DNA of 64,000 bases from an uncultured Synergistales bacterium (GTDB taxonomy: Bacteria; Synergistota; Synergistia; Synergistales; Aminobacteriaceae), in assembly GCA_905233565.1 (NCBI GenBank), contig CAJOCL010000001.1, forward strand, positions 1 through 64,000. The letters are read 5' to 3'. The notes below the pieces were generated by a model. That model ran no database searches. It had not been told where the DNA came from and was given only the letters and a program-made list of their open reading frames with translations. The position numbers and the translations under genes were made by a program. This document shows, piece after piece, positions 1 to 8,666 of this stretch (position 1 is its first letter; every line of letters starts with the position of its first letter).

Positions 1-1221
1 TGGAAGCGCAAAACATTTATGGATTTTAATATAACGCCGGTACACAACTTCACCGACGGCGCAGACTATTATTTTATTCAGCTGACCGGCGGGAGCGATG
101 CGCAGGAGCAGTACGCACACCCCTCTTATTTAACAAGATATAATCATGAGAAAGGTTACGAAGAAACCATATTGGTTGACGGGAAGTGTGATCCTAAAAC
201 TGGTGAAAAATGGGGAATATTTGTTCAAGATTCTATGTTGGGCTACGACTATATTTTAGGCTACGATGCATACTTCAAATCCGGCAATAATATAGTCGGA
301 AGTGTCGTTAAATCTTCCCCCGCAGGTACCGTTACAGGCAATGCTGCTAATAATCTGACAGCTGCAACTTTCAAAATCGAAGGCAGCTTATTTTCCGGAG
401 GTACCGCTTCAGAAAGCGAAGATAAAGCCGGTGTCCCGCTGAAAATGAAAACCGGCTTTACAACGAACGGCTCTACGAACGGCTTTACATGGAAGGGCGT
501 TGACGGGGAACCCAAGATGATACCCATACGCTTTGACTCCGATATTAAATACTCATACTGGAAGACAAACCATAAGATAATCAATAAGTGCAGCACTCAG
601 AAGGTAGGCTGGCAGTGGGAGTTTCCCAGACCTGCAGACGGCCCGCATAACCTTCAAGCAACGTGGCTTGCAGATCCTGAGACTGCTGTTGTCAGACTCA
701 GAAACGAGTTTGTAATTAAGGTTACAAAAGAAGAGTGGAAAAAATATCCTGCTCTCAAACTGATAGTTGATTTCTACGCAAAAGAGGGCGGAACTGAGGG
801 CGGAGGCAACTTTTTGTGGATGGGCAATGCAGGACGCAGGGAGTACAGTTTCGACTGGAGCAAGAAAGGCAACGAGTGCACGATTCCGCGCCCGCAGCAC
901 ATTGCAGCGGATAAGACGAAGATAAATTTCTATAAATATCAGGGCAATAACGGCATCTTGATTCAATCAGAAGAAGACTGGACTGCAACAGCAAATGCAA
1001 GCTGGATTCACATGAATACGTTGGACAAGGAAGAAAATGCTACTAAGACTACGACAGAGGAAGGCTTTGATATGTTGACCGGAAATCCCGGAAACAGGCA
1101 GACCTATATCAGTCTTACGATTGACGCTGTAACTGACGGAAAGCCCAGAAGCGGAAAGATAACACTCAAGGCAGCTGACGGCGAGGTCTGTATTGTCGAA
1201 ATCACGCAGGAAGGCAATTAA
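1..1221 (+). CDS. Partial surface protein with C-terminal BACON-like domain (5' end outside window)
   Basis: The reading frame is open from base 1, so the ATG at 19 is probably internal and the gene starts outside the window. The visible part is about 406 residues, rich in Gly, Thr, Asn and aromatic residues. It has no membrane segment and reads like an extracellular beta-sandwich protein. The last ~95 residues look like a BACON or Ig-like domain: WTATANASWI, then a strand-forming stretch ending in EITQEGN, which matches the usual WxVxxxxxWI...VTQ(E)G pattern. BACON domains are mostly known from Bacteroidetes surface and glycan-binding proteins. The rest is not recognised. It converges on the channel gene, with a shared hairpin between them. 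Confidence 0.7.
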   Translation, partial: WKRKTFMDFNITPVHNFTDGADYYFIQLTGGSDAQEQYAHPSYLTRYNHEKGYEETILVDGKCDPKTGEKWGIFVQDSMLGYDYILGYDAYFKSGNNIVGSVVKSSPAGTVTGNAANNLTAATFKIEGSLFSGGTASESEDKAGVPLKMKTGFTTNGSTNGFTWKGVDGEPKMIPIRFDSDIKYSYWKTNHKIINKCSTQKVGWQWEFPRPADGPHNLQATWLADPETAVVRLRNEFVIKVTKEEWKKYPALKLIVDFYAKEGGTEGGGNFLWMGNAGRREYSFDWSKKGNECTIPRPQHIAADKTKINFYKYQGNNGILIQSEEDWTATANASWIHMNTLDKEENATKTTTEEGFDMLTGNPGNRQTYISLTIDAVTDGKPRSGKITLKAADGEVCIVEITQEGN

Positions 1222-1251
1222 TTAACAGCTTTATCAAAACTGAGCAGCAAA

Positions 1252-1279
1252 AAACTCCCGCTTCTTTCGGCGGGAGTTT
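1252..1279. terminator. Bidirectional terminator hairpin
   Basis: A perfect 10-bp stem (AAACTCCCGC / GCGGGAGTTT) with an 8-base loop lies between two convergent genes. The minus-strand side runs into six T residues, so it is the stronger terminator for the ion channel operon; the plus side has TTTAATTA. Confidence 0.85.
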
Positions 1280-1302
1280 AATTATGCCTTATAGCAAAGT
1301 GA

Positions 1303-2379
1303 TTAATTTTGCTGATAATTATCTTTAACGATACATACTACCTTCATCGGCAGCGTTATGATCATGCTTTCGGGCGGATTGACATTTGAAATCCATTCAG
1401 AGGCCGGAATATGCCCCTTCATGTCAGGCGGAGTTAATATTCCTACGGGCAATACGCCTTCATTCTTGATATATGCGAACATGTCGCGGATCGTCCTGCC
1501 CCTGTAATCTTCGGGAACGTCGAACGATGCTAAACTGTGTCCGCTGTCAGCCGTTGAAAGTATATCCCTTATGAATGCCGAAATGCCTTGATTCTGCGTA
1601 CACATGGCCGTTATGTTTGCAATCAGGCTGTCAGAATATAAAATGTCATCGACATGAGCGTATTTCGCGTAACGTTCGTTGTCAGGGTCTTTAAGTTCCA
1701 TGACCGTATAAACATCGGGCGCAGTATCTTCAACGGCCAGAGCCGTAAGTATCGAGTGAGAATCATCTTCCCCGAAATTAGGGTCTCCGAGTATTATTGC
1801 GCTGTGTGCTTTCTGAACTCCTCCGCGTATAAGCGTCTCACGGTCTGAAGGGTTGCCCTGAACAAAAAATACATCGCTGCTCAGACCGTCCGGCCTTTCT
1901 TTTGCTATCACTGCCGCCTGATTCCCTGAGGCCGTAAGTTCATGAAGTATATATGAGCCTCTTTCATTCCAACCGCAGATTAAAATATGTCCTTCAAATT
2001 TGCAAGTGTTTATCCCCATCATCTCCCCGATCAGCTGTCTTATACGGCTGTTTATTATTCTCTGGACAACTTCGGCAAAAACTACGCCGAACAATGCAAC
2101 GCCGAATATTGACAAAAGAAATACTATTATTCTCCCCCAGAACGTATGAGGAGATGAAGCAAATTCCCCCTGTCCTATAAGCGTAAACATTACGGTCCAT
2201 AATGAGTCAAAAAATGACCCCGTAAAATTCCTTTCCTGCCACCACACGAAAAGCGCACTGGCACATAAAAGACCAAGCAGGAGCATTAACACCCCTGCAA
2301 GCCTGTAATGATATTTTTTAGCAAGTGATACGCCGATCCGTGTAGTCTTTACGTTATTTACGAAACTTTTTGCTGACAT
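1303..2379 (-). CDS. Two-TM potassium-channel-like protein with RCK (TrkA-N) domain
   Basis: This is an integral membrane ion channel with a cytoplasmic regulatory domain. Two hydrophobic segments (about residues 25-50 and 82-105) flank a pore loop. An RCK/TrkA-N Rossmann domain follows from about residue 128 (HILICGWNERGSYILHEL), as in MthK-type channels. The filter region reads FTLIGQGEFA where K+ channels normally have T-V-G-Y-G-D, so ion selectivity is uncertain. I chose the ATG at 2379, with AGGG about 10 bases upstream. A TTG at 2388 would add three residues but has no properly spaced ribosome site. It starts only a few bases after rpoD, so it is probably co-transcribed with it. Confidence 0.8.
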   Translation of the reverse strand: MSAKSFVNNVKTTRIGVSLAKKYHYRLAGVLMLLLGLLCASALFVWWQERNFTGSFFDSLWTVMFTLIGQGEFASSPHTFWGRIIVFLLSIFGVALFGVVFAEVVQRIINSRIRQLIGEMMGINTCKFEGHILICGWNERGSYILHELTASGNQAAVIAKERPDGLSSDVFFVQGNPSDRETLIRGGVQKAHSAIILGDPNFGEDDSHSILTALAVEDTAPDVYTVMELKDPDNERYAKYAHVDDILYSDSLIANITAMCTQNQGISAFIRDILSTADSGHSLASFDVPEDYRGRTIRDMFAYIKNEGVLPVGILTPPDMKGHIPASEWISNVNPPESMIITLPMKVVCIVKDNYQQN

Positions 2380-2391
2380 TTTCAACAAGCC

Positions 2392-3612
2392 CTAGTCAAG
2401 AAAGTCTTTAAGTTTTTTGCTGGGCTGTCTCAGTTTACGGAGTGCTTTAGCCTCAATCTGTCTTATTCTCTCTCTTGTAACATTAAATTTTTTGCCGACT
2501 TCCTCAAGCGTGTAAGAATGCCCGTCCTCAAGCCCGAACCTGAAGTGAAGCACTTCCCTTTCACGCTCCGTAAGAGTTCCGAGCATCTCTTCAATCTGTT
2601 CATGCAGCAGATGGCCTGCGGCGGCCTCGTCAGGGCTTGGGAGTTCGTGATCTTCAATGAAATCACCGAGCTGTGAATCTTCTTCTTCGCCGATCGGAGT
2701 TTCAAGCGAAACGGGAAGCTGTGAGATTCTCCGTATTTCCTCAACTCTTGCCGGTTCAATGCCCATTTTTGCGGCGATCTCGTCATCTGCCGGCTCCCGT
2801 CCGAGTTCCTGAACGAGAAGACGCGAGACGCGTACCATTTTGTTTATCGTCTCGACCATGTGGACGGGGACTCTTATTGTCCTTGCCTGATCCGCGATTG
2901 CGCGCGTTATTGCCTGCCTTATCCACCAGGTTGCATATGTGCTGAACTTGAAACCGCGCCTGTAATCGAATTTTTCAACGGCACGGATCAAGCCTAAATT
3001 CCCCTCCTGTATAAGGTCAAGAAACAGCATTCCACGCCCTATATATTTTTTTGCTATGCTTACGACAAGGCGCAAATTCGCGTCAATCAGCCTTTTTTTT
3101 GCGTCAGGGTCTCCGGCCTCCATTTTTTTTGCGAGTTCGACTTCCTCCGCTGCCGTCAAAAGTGATACTTTGCCGATTTCACGAAGATACATTCTTACAG
3201 GGTCAGTCAGGGGGATGTCATCAAGTTTTGCCATTTCGCTGTCAATCGTCGGGATAAATTCCTCGCGTGAATCCGCAGGCTGAGGAACTTTCCCTATACT
3301 TGCCTTGTCGACGACATCGATTCCCATTTCCTGTAAATTCGTGAATATCCTGTCAAGCGTATCAGCGTCCCACGTCTCAACAGGTATATGACGCTCTATA
3401 TCGTCATGGGTAACGTAACCCCGTCCACTCCCCTCGTCAATTAGGCTTGAAACTCTGCCTGATGCTGACGCTGCGGAAGTTTTAGCGGTTTCATTTTCTG
3501 TTTTATTTACATTTTCGCTTTTATTCTCTTTCTTGCTGTCCTTCTTATTTTCGCTTTTATTCTCATTTTCTGCAGTTTTAATCTCGTTATCCTTTTCCTT
3601 TTTCGTAGCCAA
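2392..3612 (-). CDS. rpoD: Primary RNA polymerase sigma factor (sigma-70/RpoD)
   Basis: This is the housekeeping sigma factor that directs RNA polymerase to most promoters. After a Lys/Glu/Asn-rich N-terminal ~50 residues comes a region 1.1-like segment. Next are region 1.2 ([17 protein letters not shown]), region 2 with [16 protein letters not shown], region 3, and region 4 ending in the helix-turn-helix [19 protein letters not shown]. At 406 residues it is a short RpoD without the large non-conserved insert of E. coli. The start is TTG (3612), with AGGAGG nine bases upstream. It is normally next to dnaG; here the upstream genes are an unknown ORF and cheV. Start codon and low-complexity N-terminus apart, nothing is odd. 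Confidence 0.97.
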   Translation of the reverse strand: MATKKEKDNEIKTAENENKSENKKDSKKENKSENVNKTENETAKTSAASASGRVSSLIDEGSGRGYVTHDDIERHIPVETWDADTLDRIFTNLQEMGIDVVDKASIGKVPQPADSREEFIPTIDSEMAKLDDIPLTDPVRMYLREIGKVSLLTAAEEVELAKKMEAGDPDAKKRLIDANLRLVVSIAKKYIGRGMLFLDLIQEGNLGLIRAVEKFDYRRGFKFSTYATWWIRQAITRAIADQARTIRVPVHMVETINKMVRVSRLLVQELGREPADDEIAAKMGIEPARVEEIRRISQLPVSLETPIGEEEDSQLGDFIEDHELPSPDEAAAGHLLHEQIEEMLGTLTEREREVLHFRFGLEDGHSYTLEEVGKKFNVTRERIRQIEAKALRKLRQPSKKLKDFLD

Positions 3613-3641
3613 GTAAAAATTCCTCCTTTTAGTGCTAGTGC

Positions 3642-4331
3642 TTATTTTACGCTTATGCTGACTGACGCACCCATGAAGGGCGGAAAATCTTCTTTTGACG
3701 AACCGCCGACAATTTCCCTCGTGCTGTCAAACTCAAACTCAGATATAACCTGGCTTGAAGCCATATCATAAGGATTGTCGTTTTCCCAGTCTAAAAAGAA
3801 GCGGTCATATCCGAATTTTTCGGCATAATATGACTGTCCGGGCGTTCCGATGTGTTTTTTTACATCATCCATGACGGCTGACAATATTTTCAGGTATGCC
3901 GTGCAGTCATAGAACGGATCATCACCGGCAACAGCGATAACTTTTGCCGACCCTTCAAAAATCCCCCTGCTCCATATTGAACAGGCTGTTATTCCGGCGT
4001 TTAGTCCGCTTTTTGCTCCCGCGATTCCAAGAGATAAGATTACGGCCTTTTCAGCCTGCTCAGAATATCCCAAAATCAACAAAAAGCCCAGATTAAAAGT
4101 GTTATCGGGCTGATACCTGAAAAAATTTTCGCGGGGAAGATTACCCACGCACCCGGTTAAAGGCGAGGCCATGAAGAAAAATTCACTGTCCAAGTCAATA
4201 CATGACCCTGCTATATTTCTTAGAGTCCTGTCATAGAACCTGTTCACTGAAACCGGCTGATAGTCCTTCCCGAACGGAAACCACGAAGATATTTCAACGT
4301 AAAGCTCAGAGTTCCAGAAAGGTAATATCAA
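3642..4331 (-). CDS. Hypothetical protein between cheV and rpoD
   Basis: I do not recognise this 229-residue protein. It has no clear signal peptide or membrane helix. A central Ala/Gly/Ser-rich stretch ([20 protein letters not shown]) could be a buried strand-helix element. The start is TTG at 4331, two bases after the cheV stop, with GGAAG a short way upstream, so it is probably translationally coupled to cheV. The 30 bases before rpoD hold only the rpoD ribosome site. The operon context (CheV) hints at a link to signalling or motility, but the sequence does not look like CheD, CheX or CheC. Confidence 0.75.
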   Translation of the reverse strand: MILPFWNSELYVEISSWFPFGKDYQPVSVNRFYDRTLRNIAGSCIDLDSEFFFMASPLTGCVGNLPRENFFRYQPDNTFNLGFLLILGYSEQAEKAVILSLGIAGAKSGLNAGITACSIWSRGIFEGSAKVIAVAGDDPFYDCTAYLKILSAVMDDVKKHIGTPGQSYYAEKFGYDRFFLDWENDNPYDMASSQVISEFEFDSTREIVGGSSKEDFPPFMGASVSISVK

Positions 4332-4333
4332 GT

Positions 4334-5269
4334 TTATACTGCTTCCTGCTGAGTTTCGCGTTCCTGCTTTTCACGTATTACCTTGACAACGCACTCAACC
4401 AGCTGAGTTATTTCCGGCTTTGTTACCTGATAATTTGCTCCTACGCTTGCGGCCTTGTTCTTGATGTCATTAGCCATTATTGACGAGAATACTATTATCG
4501 GTATGCTCTTAGTTTCCGGATTTTCTTTTATGCGCCTCGTAAGCGTCAGGCCGTCAAGTCTGGGCATTTCAACATCTGTTATCAACAGGTCGCAGTGTTC
4601 ACCCGCTCCGACTATGGCATCATAAGCTACTTTTCCGTCAGGGCAGATATGTAAATCCGTAAATCCGCTGGCCATAAGCGCATCTTCAACCTGCTTGCGG
4701 ATTAACGGGCTGTCTTCGGCAACGATAATGTGATAATCGCCCGGATGCCCTACGCCTTCCATCATTGCAACGGCTTTTCCGGGATCTCCTGAATGCTGAA
4801 TTACAAGCTGCGGGCTTATTGTCTGCACGATAGCTTCATAGTCAAGCAGCAAAACATTTCTTGAATCTCTCTTGATGACGTAAAGAATCCAGTCTCCTAA
4901 ATATTTTCCCGTCATGCTCGCGTCCAAGTCTTCTGATTTTATCCTGTATATTCTCTCTACGGCATCAACGACAAAGCCGAGTTTTACCTCGTTAAATTCG
5001 GCAATAATAACCTTGCTCTGCTCCATAGGCGTAACGGGAGGGATTCCCAAGAATATTCTTAGATCTACCATCGGAAGGACTTCACCGCGTACTGAAGTTA
5101 TGCCGATTAATGCAACCGGTGCGTCAGGAATTGAACGAACGCCCGGCCAGCGTAAAATTTCACGTGTTTTATCAACGTTGATTGCGAAAGACTGATCCCC
5201 CAGAACAAAAACAACTAACTGCCATTCATTAGTTCCGGCTTCAGTAGTAACTTTTTTAACTTCCTGCAT
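4334..5269 (-). CDS. cheV: Chemotaxis coupling protein CheV (CheW-REC fusion)
   Basis: CheV joins chemoreceptors to the CheA kinase and is itself modulated by phosphorylation. Residues ~15-150 form a CheW-like domain (VFVLGDQSFAINVDKTREIL; VRGEVLPMVDLR). Residues ~178-300 form a response-regulator receiver domain, with the acidic pocket in VAEDSPLIRKQ, the phospho-acceptor Asp in LLITDVEMPRLDG, and the conserved Lys in QVTKPE. The 311-residue length is typical. No other chemotaxis gene is in the window, so the rest of the pathway must lie elsewhere. It is followed by an unknown gene and then rpoD and a channel gene, all on the same strand. Confidence 0.93.
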   Translation of the reverse strand: MQEVKKVTTEAGTNEWQLVVFVLGDQSFAINVDKTREILRWPGVRSIPDAPVALIGITSVRGEVLPMVDLRIFLGIPPVTPMEQSKVIIAEFNEVKLGFVVDAVERIYRIKSEDLDASMTGKYLGDWILYVIKRDSRNVLLLDYEAIVQTISPQLVIQHSGDPGKAVAMMEGVGHPGDYHIIVAEDSPLIRKQVEDALMASGFTDLHICPDGKVAYDAIVGAGEHCDLLITDVEMPRLDGLTLTRRIKENPETKSIPIIVFSSIMANDIKNKAASVGANYQVTKPEITQLVECVVKVIREKQERETQQEAV

Positions 5270-5340
5270 TTTCCTTTAAGGCCTCCGCTTCGGGATAATA
5301 ATACAAAGCTGACATATATGCGCGTATAATCTTATCACAT

Positions 5341-7983
5341 TTACTGCTCTGTTTGTTGCACAATGATATTTTGTTTTACGTAAGTAATTTCGTCCTCAAG
5401 GCTTTTGATCTCTCCGTCAATAACTGCAAGTTTTATTTGTGCCAATGCATCGCCGATCTCTTTGCCTTTTAAGCCCATAGCCTGAAGGTTTTTCCCCGTC
5501 AGCTGCCCTTTGTAAGCGACCCATAATTCAAGATGCTCAACGACAAGCCTTCTTGCCTCGCGTGTTTTCAGGCACGTAAGCCAGTATACTAACTGAACAG
5601 TGCTGTAATCCTTGAAAAATAAATAAGCCTCCGAGTTCTTAACGTTTCTGTAACCTGCGCAGAACTTTTCAACATTAGGCCACTGCGTGAAACATTTTGT
5701 TAATTGTTCCCGTTCATTAGGATTGAGATTCATTCTGTCCATAGCTGAAAATCTCACATCAGGTTTTGAATCGGTGAAAACTACGGCCATTTTTATTAGC
5801 CATTCAAAACCCTTCAGGCTGATTCCGTGAAAGCTCATCTGCTTCATGAAGTGTTCAAGCACACGCAGCCTGTGATAAGTTGACGGCCCTACGTACATTC
5901 CTGTGAAAAGCGAGTCCCATACACCAAGCTCCTGCATTCTCATTACGATTTTTCGGAAACACGCTTCCTTCATGTTAAGTTCAAGTTCAGCGCGTATTCT
6001 TGTTGTTGAAAGCAGTTCAAGCAGCCCGCCTTTTACGGCACTTTTCAGCAGCCTCATTGTGTTGTCTTCAAAACGCATATTCAATCTCTGTTCTAATCTT
6101 ATTCCCCTTAAAACTCTTGAAGGGTCTTCAACAAAACTGAGATTATGAAGTATTTTCAACAGCTTGTCTTTCAGGTCAGCACGTCCGCCGTAATTATCCG
6201 TCAATGTCCCCCAGTCTTCTTCGCTTAGTGAGATTGACATGGCATTAACAGTGAAGTCGCGCCGTCCCAAGTCCTGACGCAGTGAACTGTTCTGAACGGT
6301 AGGCGTTGCGGCGGCGTATTCGTAAAATTCGCGTCTTGCCGTTGCAACGTCAACTTTTTCGCCGTCAGGGAATGTTATTGTGCCTGTATTGTAACGACCG
6401 TGAAGAGTTGCCCTGCAGCCCGGTTCGTCCCAAGACATGACGAGTTTTTCTGCATCGCCCTCAACGGAAATATCTATATCAGTATTCGCCACTCCCATTA
6501 AAATATCGCGGACCGTTCCGCCGACAAGATAAGCCTTCATACCAAGTTCATGAGCCTTTGAACCTACACGGCGCAGGAGCGATAAAGTTTTCAGGCTGAA
6601 AGATTCTTCCATTAAATGGGCTACGTTTTCAACCCACAGAAAGCCCGTTGAATCCCTCGAACTTTCCTCACCTGCAAACTGCCCCGAATGATATAACGCC
6701 TTTAGAAGGTCAGCGCGTGAAAGAGTACCGGCTAATTTCCCGTTCTTGTCAAGAACCGGCATTTTTTCAAAACCGTAAGTGGCCATCATTCTGTGAGCTT
6801 CATCAATTGATGCTTCTGAAGACAGGCTGATTATTCCCTGTGTCATGAAGTCGGAGATTTTTGCGCGGTCAAGGCCGTGAAGGTGTGCTTTATCCAAATC
6901 CTTACGCGTCATAATCCCGACAACTTCACCTTCAGGGCTGATAACGGGCAGTGACTTTACGCCGAAACGCAGCATCGTCCTGTAACCTTCATCAACTCTC
7001 GCTTCAATTCCAACGGCAATAACGGGTGAGGTCATTATGTCAGAAACTTTTACCATCGGAGTAATTGCCCTGTGTAACCTGCGTTCAATTTCATCGAGAA
7101 CTTCTTTAGCGTTCCCGTCATTAAGCGTTGCGCTTCCTGCCTGATAATGTCCGCTGCCTCCGTAAGGTGCAAGAAATTCTTTCACGTTCATAACGCCTTC
7201 AACGCACCGGGCGATTATGTTAATTTTTTTGCCTCCGTTTTTTACGACCGCAATAATTACGTGAGCGTCGCAGAAATCTTTGAGTTTGTTGACAAAGACT
7301 GAAAGCCCCTGAACGTAAATATCCGTTTCAGCCCATGTTAAATAAACTTTTGCGCCGTTTATGTATATTTCTTTTGCGTTTTCTGCAAGATTGTCAAGCA
7401 GCCTCTTATCTTCCGACGACATGCCCGATTCAACCTGAGCCAATACGCCCGAAAGGTCAGCACCAAGCTCGCGGAGATAACTGACTGCGGCGATGTCACG
7501 TTCCGTAGTGCTGTCGTATGTGAATGCGCCCGTATCGTCATAAATCCCGATTGCGAATAACGTTGCTTCATCCGGCGTAATCTCTTTGCGGTTCAGTAAT
7601 AACTGTTCAAGTATCATTGTCGTTGCTGCACCGATAGGCTCATAGATGAATTTTTCGGCCGGTATGTCGTCAGCTGTTTGAGGGTGATGATCATAAACTC
7701 TGACTTCAACGTCCTGTCTTCCAGTGAGTGCCGCAAAAGTGCCTATTCTCGCCCGTGAGCGCGTATCTACAACAATCATTAACGTAACTTCGTCAATCGG
7801 TATTTTCTTTGGCTTTAATATTTTTCCTGCCCATTGTATTCCCTGCCTGGCCATGAAGTCGCGGACTTTCCGTGACATTGAACCGGGCGGACATATGAGA
7901 GCATCAGGATATAATTTCTGAATTGCTATCATACTGGCTAGTGAATCAAAATCTGTATTAAGATGACTGGTTATTAATTGCAT
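5341..7983 (-). CDS. DHH-CBS-poly(A) polymerase fusion (tRNA nucleotidyltransferase family)
   Basis: This 880-residue fusion has three parts. The N-terminal DHH phosphoesterase domain (residues ~1-300) has HLNTDFDSLAS, VVDTRSRARIG and the DHH motif in YDHHPQ, plus a DHHA1-type GGSGHYQAGSA. Two CBS domains follow at ~310-430. The class II poly(A) polymerase/CCA-adding head is at ~485-620, with LVGGTVRDILMG and the metal-binding DIDISVEG, then an RNA-binding part. CBS pairs usually sense adenine nucleotides. The same layout is known from Synergistota, Aquificae and some Deltaproteobacteria, where such enzymes add A or CCA to tRNA 3' ends; both tRNAs in this window already encode CCA. The DHH domain may trim RNA or cleave an oligonucleotide, which is inference. 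Confidence 0.9.
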   Translation of the reverse strand: MQLITSHLNTDFDSLASMIAIQKLYPDALICPPGSMSRKVRDFMARQGIQWAGKILKPKKIPIDEVTLMIVVDTRSRARIGTFAALTGRQDVEVRVYDHHPQTADDIPAEKFIYEPIGAATTMILEQLLLNRKEITPDEATLFAIGIYDDTGAFTYDSTTERDIAAVSYLRELGADLSGVLAQVESGMSSEDKRLLDNLAENAKEIYINGAKVYLTWAETDIYVQGLSVFVNKLKDFCDAHVIIAVVKNGGKKINIIARCVEGVMNVKEFLAPYGGSGHYQAGSATLNDGNAKEVLDEIERRLHRAITPMVKVSDIMTSPVIAVGIEARVDEGYRTMLRFGVKSLPVISPEGEVVGIMTRKDLDKAHLHGLDRAKISDFMTQGIISLSSEASIDEAHRMMATYGFEKMPVLDKNGKLAGTLSRADLLKALYHSGQFAGEESSRDSTGFLWVENVAHLMEESFSLKTLSLLRRVGSKAHELGMKAYLVGGTVRDILMGVANTDIDISVEGDAEKLVMSWDEPGCRATLHGRYNTGTITFPDGEKVDVATARREFYEYAAATPTVQNSSLRQDLGRRDFTVNAMSISLSEEDWGTLTDNYGGRADLKDKLLKILHNLSFVEDPSRVLRGIRLEQRLNMRFEDNTMRLLKSAVKGGLLELLSTTRIRAELELNMKEACFRKIVMRMQELGVWDSLFTGMYVGPSTYHRLRVLEHFMKQMSFHGISLKGFEWLIKMAVVFTDSKPDVRFSAMDRMNLNPNEREQLTKCFTQWPNVEKFCAGYRNVKNSEAYLFFKDYSTVQLVYWLTCLKTREARRLVVEHLELWVAYKGQLTGKNLQAMGLKGKEIGDALAQIKLAVIDGEIKSLEDEITYVKQNIIVQQTEQ

Positions 7984-8077
7984 GATTATATTCTCTATAC
8001 TCTCTATATTATTAAGTTTAGGATTGATTTTTTATTTTAGCATAATTAAATTTTTATCAAACTCATCAATTTTTATC

Positions 8078-8094
8078 ATTGATTATTGCTGACC
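8078..8094 (+). promoter_or_regulatory. Possible CtsR operator (degenerate)
   Basis: ATTGATTATTGCTGACC agrees at 10 of 14 heptamer positions with the reverse complement of the known CtsR direct repeat RGTCAAA-NAN-RGTCAAA. It covers the -35 box of the ctsR promoter, where a repressor would act. It is a weak match on its own; the position is the main argument. Confidence 0.45.
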
Positions 8095-8107
8095 TATAAA
8101 ATATAAT
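8079..8107 (+). promoter_or_regulatory. Sigma-70 promoter of ctsR-clpC
   Basis: The -35 TTGATT (8079-8084) and -10 TATAAT (8102-8107) are separated by exactly 17 bases. The expected start of transcription is near 8114, about 37 bases before the ctsR start codon. Confidence 0.75.
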
Positions 8108-8150
8108 GCAGTTTTGTAAGTAATTAAAAAATCAAGAGGGTGATTAAGCG

Positions 8151-8636
8151 ATGCAGAATTTATCACAAAATTTATCGCACAACATTGAAAAATACATACT
8201 TACTCTGCTTGAAGAGGAACAGCAGGAAAATTTCATAAGCCTGAGACGCAAAGAACTCGCAGAAATGTTTGAATGCGTTCCAAGCCAGATTAATTACGTC
8301 TTACGCAGCAGGTTCACGCCTGAACAGGGCTATTTGATCGAGAGCAGAAGGGGCGAACACGGATATATCAAAATATTCCGCGTAACATACGGAAGCCCTG
8401 ACGAACTCAGCGAACACGTAACAAATCTCATAGGCGGTGAAATATCCCTTTATGAAGCTCACAGATTACTTGAGGTATTGCAGGATCGGGAATTGATAAC
8501 GGGCAGGGAAAGACTTTTAATTGAAATTGCGCTCAGATATATTGCTCCTGACGAAGGGCAGAGCGCAAGAAGCAGAGAACTTTCTGAAATGCTGAAAACC
8601 ATGCTCGGCGGATTAATGACAGATGATAATGATTAA
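8151..8636 (+). CDS. ctsR: Transcriptional repressor CtsR
   Basis: CtsR represses class III heat-shock genes (clp genes) and is released on heat or protein stress. This 161-residue protein shows the family layout. The N-terminal winged helix (LRRKELAEMFECVPSQINYV) is followed by the wing segment (RRGEHGYIKI) and a C-terminal helical dimer domain. The start is ATG, with AGAGGGTG eight bases upstream. It heads a two-gene operon with clpC. The mcsA and mcsB genes that sit between ctsR and clpC in Firmicutes are absent. A putative CtsR box covers its own promoter, so autoregulation is likely. Confidence 0.93.
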   Translation: MQNLSQNLSHNIEKYILTLLEEEQQENFISLRRKELAEMFECVPSQINYVLRSRFTPEQGYLIESRRGEHGYIKIFRVTYGSPDELSEHVTNLIGGEISLYEAHRLLEVLQDRELITGRERLLIEIALRYIAPDEGQSARSRELSEMLKTMLGGLMTDDND

Positions 8637-8666
8637 TTGCAGGGAAAGCGAGGAAATAAATTATAT

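Noticed and set aside
5341-7983. RecJ or simple DHH phosphoesterase as the name for the 880-residue protein
   Set aside because: The CBS pair and the poly(A) polymerase head with GG...RD and DID motifs show it is the fusion family.
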